DNA from: Actinopolyspora mortivallis DSM 44261 | GTDB lineage: Bacteria > Actinomycetota > Actinomycetes > Mycobacteriales > Pseudonocardiaceae | Direction of reading: 5' to 3' | NCBI RefSeq assembly: GCF_000384035.1 | Contig: NZ_KB913024.1 | Span: 2,939,228 to 3,003,227, forward strand | Length of the DNA stretch: 64,000 nucleotides | Shown here: one piece after another, positions 58,314 through 64,000 of the stretch | Layout: each line of letters opens with the position of its first letter | Numbering within the stretch: position 1 is the stretch's first letter | The notes under the pieces: model-generated | The model's database searches: none | The model's input: only the letters and a program-made list of their open reading frames with translations | Told to the model about the DNA's origin: nothing | Program-made: the position numbers and the translations under genes

Positions 58314-58624
58314 GAGGAGCCTCTTTCCTGGCTGAACACGCCACTGGTCACGGTACGTACCCGTCGCCGATGGTAATACCGCCCGATTGCCGCATGACCG
58401 CCGCCGGAACCGGGGAGCATCCTGCGGACAGGATCGGTGCCCACCGGGCGGGTTTTCGGGGTGTTTGCCCGTCCGGCAACGGAGCCGATCCCCGAAGCGT
58501 GTCGGAGCACGCCGAGGGGTGGGTGACCCCGGGGAGGGTACGGCGAGGAGGTGGCGGCGCGGGAGCCCCCGAGGATCACCCCGGTCGAGTGAACGGACGG
58601 GGACGGTGTGGCTAGGCTTCGGGT
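58314..58624. promoter_or_regulatory. Divergent region with a leaderless-type promoter for the lipid kinase
   Basis: 311 bp. TAGGCT at 58613-58618 is 6 nt before the kinase GTG, which lacks an SD. GGTACGTACC (58352-58361), a perfect 10-bp palindrome, lies near the expected promoter of the minus-strand membrane gene and could be an operator. Confidence 0.5.
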
Positions 58625-59551
58625 GTGCGCGCTGTTCTCGTGGTGAACCCGGAGGCGACCTCCACCAGTCCGGCGGGCAGGGACGTGCTGTCCCACGCCC
58701 TGGCGGGGGCGGTCAAGCTGGAGCTGGTCGAAACCCGTTACCGCGGCCACGCGGCGGACACCGGAGCACGTGCCACTGTCGAAGGACACGACCTGGTGGT
58801 GGTACACGGCGGGGACGGGACCGTGAACGAGGTCGTCAACGGGATGCTGCGCACCGAGGTGAGCACGGGCGCGCGACGGCCGAGCCTGGCCGTGATCCCC
58901 GGAGGCTCGGCCAACGTCTTCGCGGGGGCGCTCGGGATACCGCGGACGCCGATCGAAGCCACCCACCACCTCCTGCGGGCCCTCGAACGGGAAAGCGGGC
59001 GCTGGATCGGGCTCGGCAGAGCCAACGGGCGCTGGTTCACCTTCAACGCCGGAGTGGGCATCGACGCCGACGTGGTCGCCGAGGTCGAACGACAACGCGA
59101 ACGGGGGCGCAGGGTCACTCCCTGGCTCTACGCCAGGGTCGCCCTGGGCTGTTACCTGCGCGGTATTCACCGACGACCACTACTGACCGTGCACCCCGAC
59201 ACCGAAGATCCCGTTTCCGGGGTACACGCCGTCATGATCTCCAACGCGGACCCATGGACCTACCTCGGCTCCAGGCCGGTGCACACCAACCCCGAAACCA
59301 GCTTCGATTCGGGTATCGGCGTCTTCGCCCTCCGCAGCATGCTTCCTCACTACGTGTCACGACATGTAGCGCAAATGCTCCGCGATAGAGCTAAACCACA
59401 CGGAAAAACTCTTTTCAGGCGTGCGAACCTCGGCACCCTACGAGTAGTCTGTCAGGAGCCGTTGCGAGTACAGATCGACGGCGACTCCCTCGGAGAGCTC
59501 TCGGTGATCGATTTCGAGTCGGTGCCGAACGCTCTGCACGTCGTCGGGTAA
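58625..59551 (+). CDS. Diacylglycerol kinase-family lipid kinase
   Basis: 308 residues. The catalytic-domain motif VVVHGGDGTVNEVVNGM is at about 59-75 and IPGGSANVFAGALGIP at about 98-113. The family phosphorylates diacylglycerol or related lipids (or sphingoid bases) with ATP. The N-terminus RAVLVVNPEATST is typical. The start GTG at 58625 is probably at the transcript 5' end. The exact lipid is unknown. Confidence 0.92.
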   Translation: MRAVLVVNPEATSTSPAGRDVLSHALAGAVKLELVETRYRGHAADTGARATVEGHDLVVVHGGDGTVNEVVNGMLRTEVSTGARRPSLAVIPGGSANVFAGALGIPRTPIEATHHLLRALERESGRWIGLGRANGRWFTFNAGVGIDADVVAEVERQRERGRRVTPWLYARVALGCYLRGIHRRPLLTVHPDTEDPVSGVHAVMISNADPWTYLGSRPVHTNPETSFDSGIGVFALRSMLPHYVSRHVAQMLRDRAKPHGKTLFRRANLGTLRVVCQEPLRVQIDGDSLGELSVIDFESVPNALHVVG

Positions 59552-59685
59552 TTCGCACGGACCCGCCATCCGGACCGGGCGCACCACTCCGTTCCGGTGG
59601 CCCCAACCCCAGGTCAAGGCCTGTCGATCTTCCGGGTGACTTCACTCACTCGGTTCTGATCGACCCCTTGACATTACGCGAGTTC

Positions 59686-59699
59686 GTGAAAGTATTCAC
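59686..59699. promoter_or_regulatory. CRP/Cmr-type binding site 1 upstream of whiB1
   Basis: GTGAAAGTATTCAC, i.e. GTGA-N6-TCAC, centre 59692.5. With flanks it reads CGTGA-N6-TCACA, one base off the full CRP consensus. TTGACA (59668-59673) lies 17 nt before AGTATT inside this site, so it may overlap a -10 box. Confidence 0.65.
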
Positions 59700-59714
59700 A
59701 AGCGCACGGACTCC

Positions 59715-59728
59715 GTGAAAGTATTCAC
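59715..59728. promoter_or_regulatory. CRP/Cmr-type binding site 2 upstream of whiB1
   Basis: Identical 14-mer to site 1, centre 59721.5, 29 bp downstream of the first. Mycobacterium tuberculosis whiB1 also has two sites for the cAMP receptor protein Rv3676. Confidence 0.65.
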
Positions 59729-59785
59729 AAACACCCCGTACCAACGATCGGCACGCTTCGTCGTGCCTAGCGAGGAGCAAGGACG

Positions 59786-60040
59786 ATGGACTGGCGCCAC
59801 CGCGCGGTTTGCCGCGACGAGGACCCCGAACTCTTCTTCCCGGTCGGGAACAGCGGTCCAGCCCTGCTGCAGATCGCCGAGGCCAAGGCGGTCTGCCGCC
59901 GCTGCCCGGTGACCTCCGAGTGCCTCGCCTGGGCGCTGGAAACCGGGCAGGACGCCGGCGTATGGGGCGGCATGAGCGAGGACGAGCGTCGTGCCCTCAA
60001 GCGGCGCAACGCACGGACCCGCGCCCGGACCAACGCCTGA
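59786..60040 (+). CDS. whiB1: WhiB1-type iron-sulfur transcription factor
   Basis: 84 residues. The [4Fe-4S] cysteines are Cys9, Cys37, Cys40 and Cys46, the same positions as in mycobacterial WhiB1. The GVWGG turn is at 58-62 and a basic DNA-binding tail ends the protein. WhiB1 binds the housekeeping sigma factor and its cluster reacts with nitric oxide. ATG at 59786 follows GAGGAG. Two CRP-like sites lie upstream. Downstream order (pdtaS, biotinyl protein, rshA, sigH) is as in mycobacteria. Confidence 0.96.
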   Translation: MDWRHRAVCRDEDPELFFPVGNSGPALLQIAEAKAVCRRCPVTSECLAWALETGQDAGVWGGMSEDERRALKRRNARTRARTNA

Positions 60041-60283
60041 GGTGTCGAATCGACCGTCCTGAACGGACTCCGCACTGACGGGCGGGCAGGCCCGACGGAA
60101 TCCCGGGACGACGAGTCGGACACCCGGAACGAACCGGACAACCACAACACCCGTTCCGGTCGATCCGCGTCGATGTCGGTCGCGAGCGCGGGAACGCGCT
60201 CCAACAGGGGGGCCGACAGGATCGACCCACGCACACCCTATCCCGTGTGCGAACACCATCGACGCACCCGGCGGTCACCGGAC

Positions 60284-61774
60284 TCAGCGGCGGTGCTTCA
60301 GCGGTACCCGCAACACCGCTTCGGTACCCCGCTGATCACGACCGCGCAAACTCAACGAGCCCCGGAGCTCCGACTCCACCAGGGTTCGCACGATCTGCAG
60401 GCCGAGACGTTCGGCGTGTTCGAGGGAGAAGTCCGTCGGCAGACCACGTCCGTCGTCGGAGATCACCACATCCAGCCAACGCGCCGAACGCTCCGCCCGC
60501 ACCACCACCTCCCCGCCCCGGTCCTCCGGAAAGGCGTGTTCCAGAGCGTTCTGCACCAGCTCGGTCAGCACCATCACCAACGGGGTGGCGAGTTCGGCGG
60601 CAACCACCCCGAACCTGCCCTCCCTGCGCACGGTCACACCGGGTCCGACACTGGTCAGATCGCTCATCATCGGAATGACCCGGTCCACGACGTCGTCCAG
60701 ATCCACCCGCTCGTCGACGGACATGGACAACGTCTCGTGCACCAGGGCGATCGAGGTCACCCTGCGCACGGACTCGTCCAGTGCCTGCCTGGCGGCGCCG
60801 TTGCCGGTACGTCGGGACTGCAACCGCAACAGGGCCGCCACCGTCTGCAGGTTGTTCTTCACCCGGTGGTGGATCTCCCGGATCGTGGCGTCCTTGGACA
60901 TCAGGGCCCGGTCCCGGCGCTTGACCTCGGTCACGTCCCGGACCAGCACCAACGCCCCCGCGGCCTGACCACGCGGCTGCAACGGCAGAGCCCGGAACAA
61001 CACTGTGGCCCCTTGGGCCTCCGCCTCGATACGCATCCCCGGCTGCCCGTCCAGCGCCTGCCGGATCCGCTGGGAGACCTCGTCGGCGTCGAAGGGATCG
61101 GACAGCAGTGACCGTGTCAACGGGGCCAACGGTCCCCCCACGAGATCGGCCGCGTGCCCCATCCTGTGGTAGGCGGACAACGCGTTCGGACTGGCGAAAA
61201 CCACCGTGCCCGCACTGTCCAACCGAATCAGCCCGTCCCCCACCCGGGGGCTGGTGTGCACGTCGGGGGCTGGTTCGGCCGTGGGGAAACTGCCGTCGGC
61301 GATCATCTGGCACAGATCGGCCGCACTGCCCAGATACGAGATCTCCAACGGGCTCGGCACCCTGGGAACCGCCAGATTGGTGTCCCGGCTCAGCACCGCG
61401 ACCACGCTCTCCCCCAGCCGGACGGGGATCGTCTCCCTGCGCACGGGCACCCCCATGTGCCAGCGGGGATCCTCCTCCCGGCAGATCCGCCGCTCCCGCG
61501 CCGCCCGCTGCAACTGGGGATGCTCCTGGGGAGTGACCTCGGTGCCCACCATGTCCTCGGGGTGGGCGGTGGGAGCCGTCGTGGGCCGGGCCTGGGCCAC
61601 GCAGAGGAAACGATCGTCGGCGACTCCCTCAGCGCCGACCGGCACCCAGAGCAGGAAGTCGGCAAAGGACAGGTCCGACAACAACTGCCACTCGGCGACG
61701 ACCAGTTGGAGATGGTCCGCCACCGAACCGGGCAGGCCCGTGTGTTCGGCGAGCAGATCACTGAGCGTGGACAC
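60284..61774 (-). CDS. pdtaS: PdtaS-type sensor histidine kinase
   Basis: 496 residues, cytoplasmic. An N-terminal GAF-like domain (about 1-150) and a PAS domain (about 170-285) precede a HisKA_2 kinase: the phospho-accepting His is in REIHHRVKNNLQTVAALLRL near 300; the ATPase part has ELVQNALEHAFP and DDGRGLP. It phosphorylates the antiterminator-type response regulator PdtaR, which is not in the window. GTG at 61774 follows GGGG. The position between whiB1 and the biotinyl gene is as in mycobacteria. Confidence 0.95.
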   Translation of the reverse strand: MSTLSDLLAEHTGLPGSVADHLQLVVAEWQLLSDLSFADFLLWVPVGAEGVADDRFLCVAQARPTTAPTAHPEDMVGTEVTPQEHPQLQRAARERRICREEDPRWHMGVPVRRETIPVRLGESVVAVLSRDTNLAVPRVPSPLEISYLGSAADLCQMIADGSFPTAEPAPDVHTSPRVGDGLIRLDSAGTVVFASPNALSAYHRMGHAADLVGGPLAPLTRSLLSDPFDADEVSQRIRQALDGQPGMRIEAEAQGATVLFRALPLQPRGQAAGALVLVRDVTEVKRRDRALMSKDATIREIHHRVKNNLQTVAALLRLQSRRTGNGAARQALDESVRRVTSIALVHETLSMSVDERVDLDDVVDRVIPMMSDLTSVGPGVTVRREGRFGVVAAELATPLVMVLTELVQNALEHAFPEDRGGEVVVRAERSARWLDVVISDDGRGLPTDFSLEHAERLGLQIVRTLVESELRGSLSLRGRDQRGTEAVLRVPLKHRR

Positions 61775-61880
61775 GAGAGGCCCCTACACCCTTCCCACGA
61801 GCCGTTGGAGATCTCCGGTCACGAGCCGCCCCGCACTTCGGTTTCCGGGACCACACCAGGACACCCGGGTCCGGAGGACT

Positions 61881-62132
61881 TCACTCCCGCTCCGAGGTCG
61901 CCTTCTCCGCATCGAGTTCCTCGACCACGGCCAGCAGGTCCCCCTCATGGACCACGTCGCCAGGTCGCACGGCCACCCGGTCCACACGACCCGAGCCTTC
62001 GAGCAGTACCGGAATCTCCATCTTCATCGACTCCAGCACCACCAGCGAGTCACCGTCCGAGACCCGGTCACCGACGTTCACGTCGACGGACATGACGTTG
62101 GCCACCAGCTCGGCACGGACCTCCTGCGCCAT
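61881..62132 (-). CDS. Small biotinyl/lipoyl-attachment domain protein
   Basis: 83 residues. The attachment lysine lies in VVLESMKMEIPV near 37 (the MKM motif). The whole protein is one swinging-arm domain, as in mycobacterial TB7.3 (Rv3221c). Its carboxylase partner is unknown here. ATG at 62132. It lies upstream of pdtaS on the same strand with a 106-bp gap. Confidence 0.93.
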   Translation of the reverse strand: MAQEVRAELVANVMSVDVNVGDRVSDGDSLVVLESMKMEIPVLLEGSGRVDRVAVRPGDVVHEGDLLAVVEELDAEKATSERE

Positions 62133-62271
62133 CAGCTACCGCTTCCCTTCTCACTCCGGCCGGGTCAACCCTGCTCACCAGGAAACCATGTCGGCAACCG
62201 CCCACGAACAGCAGGTCACCGAACATGTCAGACTGGAGGGGTTCGAACTCGAGTCGGATGAGGAGTGCCCT

Positions 62272-62352
62272 ATGGCCAAGCGGGCCCGCAAGAAGAAGGC
62301 CGCGCGCAAGAACAACGCCAACCACGGCAAGCGTCCCCTGCGCGGCAAGTGA
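62272..62352 (+). CDS. Ribosomal protein bL37 (26 residues)
   Basis: A very short basic protein, MAKRARKKKAARKNNANHGK followed by RPLRGK. It shares MAKRxRKK and NHGKRP with the mycobacterial bL37, a 24-residue large-subunit protein. AGGAG lies about 6 nt before ATG 62272. It is on the plus strand between the biotinyl protein and rshA. The frame upstream stays open but the ATG with SD is decisive. Confidence 0.85.
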   Translation: MAKRARKKKAARKNNANHGKRPLRGK

Positions 62353-62431
62353 CGCCCCCGCGCGGAACGGGTGGCGCGGTGGCACCGGCGCCGCTCGTTC
62401 CGCGCCGGTCCCGACCGTGGTGGGACAGGGT

Positions 62432-62767
62432 TCACTCCGTGGTGGGGTGCTGCTTCTCCCGCACCTCCACCGAGGTGCCCTCCGGGCCCCGTTCGACCGT
62501 CACGTCGGCCTGACGAAGAACGCTCTGCCGGATAGAACTGCGCAGCCGGTCCCGCAGCTCGGCCGGAGCGTGCTCCCCACCACACTTGCGGTGCAACAGC
62601 TCCTTGAGGTGTTCCTCGATCCCGTAGTGCTCCAGACAGGAACCACACTCGTCGAGATGTCTGCGCAGGACCGCCCGGCGCTCCTGGTCACACTCGTTGT
62701 CCAAAAACAGCCAGACCTCGGCGAGCACGTCCGCACAGGAGGTTTGCGCATGGTCCTCGTGGCTCAC
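62432..62767 (-). CDS. rshA: Redox-sensing anti-sigma factor RshA/RsrA (zinc-binding)
   Basis: 111 residues. Cys11, and the ZAS motif His37-x3-Cys41-xx-Cys44 (in [10 protein letters not shown]), match the zinc/redox positions of RsrA. When disulfide stress oxidises these thiols the protein lets go of SigH. GTG at 62767 overlaps the sigH stop (GTGA), with GGAGGT 9 nt upstream, so the two are made in step. Confidence 0.94.
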   Translation of the reverse strand: MSHEDHAQTSCADVLAEVWLFLDNECDQERRAVLRRHLDECGSCLEHYGIEEHLKELLHRKCGGEHAPAELRDRLRSSIRQSVLRQADVTVERGPEGTSVEVREKQHPTTE

Positions 62768-63480
62768 GACGCGCTCACCTCCTGACCCCGCGTACGGAGG
62801 AAACCACGTTCACGCGCCACATCGGTCAGCATCTCCCGTAGCTGCCTGCGTCCACGATGCAACCGCGACATCACGGTGCCGATGGGGGTGTCCATGATCT
62901 CGGCGATCTCCTTGTAGGCGAACCCCTCGACGTCGGCCAGGTAGACCACCATGCGGAACTCCTCGGCCAACTGCTGCAACGCGTTCTTGACGTCGGTGTC
63001 CGGCAGTCGGTCCAGAGCCTCCAGCTCCGCCGAGCGCAGTCCGCTGGACGTGTGACTCTCCGCCTGGGCCAACTGCCAGTCGGCGATCTCGTCGGTCGGC
63101 TGCTGCTGCGGCTGCCGTTGTCTCTTGCGGTAGCCGTTGATGTAGGTGTTGGTCAGAATGCGGTACAGCCAGGCCTTGAGGTTGGTTCCCCTGGTGTAGG
63201 ACTTGAACGCCGAGTACGCCTTGAGGTAGGTCTCCTGGACGAGGTCCTCGGCATCGGCCGAATTGCGCGTCATGCGCAACGCGGCGCCGTAGAGCTGGTC
63301 CAGCAACGGCATCGCGTCCCGCTCGAACCGCGCGACACGTTCCTCGGCGGTCTCCGCGTCCTCGGGTTCCGTGGCCGCGGACTCCGCGTTCGGCTGAACG
63401 GCCCGCTCCGGCTGCTCCTCGCCGGTGTCCTCCGGCCGCGCGTTCTCGGCAGTGTCCGCCTGCCCCCTGCTACCAGGCAC
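62764..63480 (-). CDS. sigH: ECF sigma factor SigH/SigR (disulfide and heat stress)
   Basis: 238 residues from GTG 63480, chosen because AAGGGAG lies 4-5 nt upstream. ATG at 63531 would add 17 residues and GTG at 63678 would add 66; the whole upstream frame is open. Region 2: [20 protein letters not shown] and [17 protein letters not shown]; region 4: [20 protein letters not shown]. It directs thiol-stress genes (thioredoxin and proteasome-type responses in relatives). It is autoregulated: GGAAT-N18-GTT lies at 63713-63688. Held inactive by RshA. Confidence 0.94.
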   Translation of the reverse strand: MPGSRGQADTAENARPEDTGEEQPERAVQPNAESAATEPEDAETAEERVARFERDAMPLLDQLYGAALRMTRNSADAEDLVQETYLKAYSAFKSYTRGTNLKAWLYRILTNTYINGYRKRQRQPQQQPTDEIADWQLAQAESHTSSGLRSAELEALDRLPDTDVKNALQQLAEEFRMVVYLADVEGFAYKEIAEIMDTPIGTVMSRLHRGRRQLREMLTDVARERGFLRTRGQEVSAS

Positions 63481-63557
63481 CGGGCTCCCTTCCCGCCACC
63501 AGCTCGACAACGGTGATGGTGACGACCCCATGCCCTCGACGACATGAGTACTCTCCC

Positions 63558-63563
63558 AGGATA
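63558..63563 (-). promoter_or_regulatory. Candidate housekeeping -10 box of sigH
   Basis: TATCCT on the minus strand, 27 bp before ATG 63531 and 78 bp before GTG 63480. No clear -35 hexamer. It would give a transcript without the upstream extension. Confidence 0.35.
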
Positions 63564-63687
63564 CCCCGGTGCGCTCCCGACTACGCCTCGACGAGTCCCG
63601 TGCCGTGGGTGGGGACACGCACTCCTTGAGGCTGGGTTGCTGCTCGCACACGGCCGTGCCGCTTCGCTCCGTCAACACGTCCCGTTC

Positions 63688-63713
63688 AACAGGACCCCCC
63701 GGACCGTTATTCC
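63688..63713 (-). promoter_or_regulatory. SigH/SigR-type autoregulatory promoter
   Basis: On the minus strand, GGAAT (63713-63709), 18-nt spacer, GTT (63690-63688). This matches the known SigR/SigH consensus. The predicted start of transcription falls at about 63680, next to an in-frame GTG at 63678. Confidence 0.8.
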
Positions 63714-63769
63714 CCGGTCTCCGATCCACGAGGTAACGCCCGCCAGCCCCGGTGCGAGAGGCGGCGACC

Positions 63770-64000
63770 TCAGTCGATCAGCCGCAACACGCGTCCCAGC
63801 CACTCGGCCACGGCCCTGGACACCGCGCTCGTGTCCGCCCGGAGCGCGTGATCGCCGGGCACGAGCACGACCTCGCGGTTGCTGGCCGGGGAGGGCTCGC
63901 CGAACGGGTCACGGTCTCCCTGCACCACCAGTGTGGGCACCTCCACGGCATCGAGTTCGGCACCGCGGTCCCTGTCCGGCCTGCCCGGGGGGTGTAGCGG
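63770..64000 (-). CDS. C-terminal part of an alpha/beta hydrolase (5' end outside window)
   Basis: 76 residues and a TGA at 63772-63770; the frame runs out at the window edge. [17 protein letters not shown] carries the acid (Asp) and [12 protein letters not shown] the His of an alpha/beta-hydrolase triad. The nucleophile lies outside. It is on the same strand as sigH, ending 40 bp upstream of the window's longest sigH reading frame. The substrate is unknown. Confidence 0.8.
   Translation of the reverse strand, partial: PLHPPGRPDRDRGAELDAVEVPTLVVQGDRDPFGEPSPASNREVVLVPGDHALRADTSAVSRAVAEWLGRVLRLID

Overview
The window is high-GC actinobacterial chromosome. It combines GC-rich third codon positions, frequent GTG starts, WhiB1, a 2-oxoglutarate metabolism enzyme of the Kgd type, nickel superoxide dismutase, and an EspG/PPE-like/DUF3558-like cassette. 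The right end (whiB1 - pdtaS - biotinyl protein - bL37 - rshA - sigH) has the gene order known from mycobacteria. Together these point to a member of the Pseudonocardiales/Mycobacteriales side of the class. A complete OpuC-type osmoprotectant importer would suit a salt-exposed or soil filamentous species, but I cannot name the genus. I see no tRNA, rRNA, insertion sequence, prophage or CRISPR array.

Layout. 1-9.7 kb: end of a MerR-like regulator; a secreted subtilisin inhibitor; gcvH-sdaA behind a tandem glycine riboswitch; a PucR regulator beside alanine dehydrogenase; an unknown CxxC protein; an ABC exporter pair. 9.8-13.3 kb: an orphan type VII secretion-associated cassette of four overlapping or closely packed genes, partly of low GC. 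13.3-22.1 kb: a weak region, a three-gene ABC exporter, a PAP2 phosphatase, a small membrane protein, and a 1271-residue fused ABC exporter. 22.4-26.7 kb: kgd and a DUF6104-like gene. 27.0-30.2 kb: tdh-kbl-lysR. 30.4-32.4 kb: an Asp23/Gls24 protein and an aldehyde dehydrogenase. 32.5-40.5 kb: the histidine-utilisation cluster hutH-hutU-M20 amidohydrolase-hutF-hutI on the minus strand, with a divergent IclR regulator. 40.5-47.2 kb: an alpha/beta hydrolase, the OpuC operon and a BpsA-like aminopropyltransferase. 47.2-54.9 kb: a PAS-GGDEF-EAL protein, malic enzyme, an RmlC-like epimerase, a cholesterol-oxidase-like GMC enzyme, and the divergent sodX/sodN pair. 55.1-59.6 kb: small unknown genes, a class III CoA-transferase and a lipid kinase. 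59.7-64 kb: whiB1, pdtaS, a biotinyl protein, bL37, rshA, sigH and the end of a hydrolase.

How the genes work together. Several units converge on small amino acids and pyruvate or glutamate. Tdh-Kbl turns threonine into glycine and acetyl-CoA. GcvH and SdaA, under glycine-riboswitch control, carry glycine onward through serine to pyruvate. Ald interconverts alanine and pyruvate. The hut genes turn histidine into glutamate. Kgd takes 2-oxoglutarate and malic enzyme links malate to pyruvate. A second theme is stress: NiSOD with its maturation protease, SigH-RshA with a visible autoregulatory promoter, WhiB1 behind two CRP-type sites, and the osmoprotectant importer.

The regulatory signals I trust most are the tandem glycine riboswitch (3021-3223), the two CRP-like sites before whiB1, the GGAAT-N18-GTT promoter before sigH, the palindrome between hutH and iclR, the overlapping divergent sodX/sodN promoters, and three putative leaderless GTG starts preceded by TANNNT at 6-7 nt. 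The least explained gene system is the orphan type VII cassette at 9848-13259.
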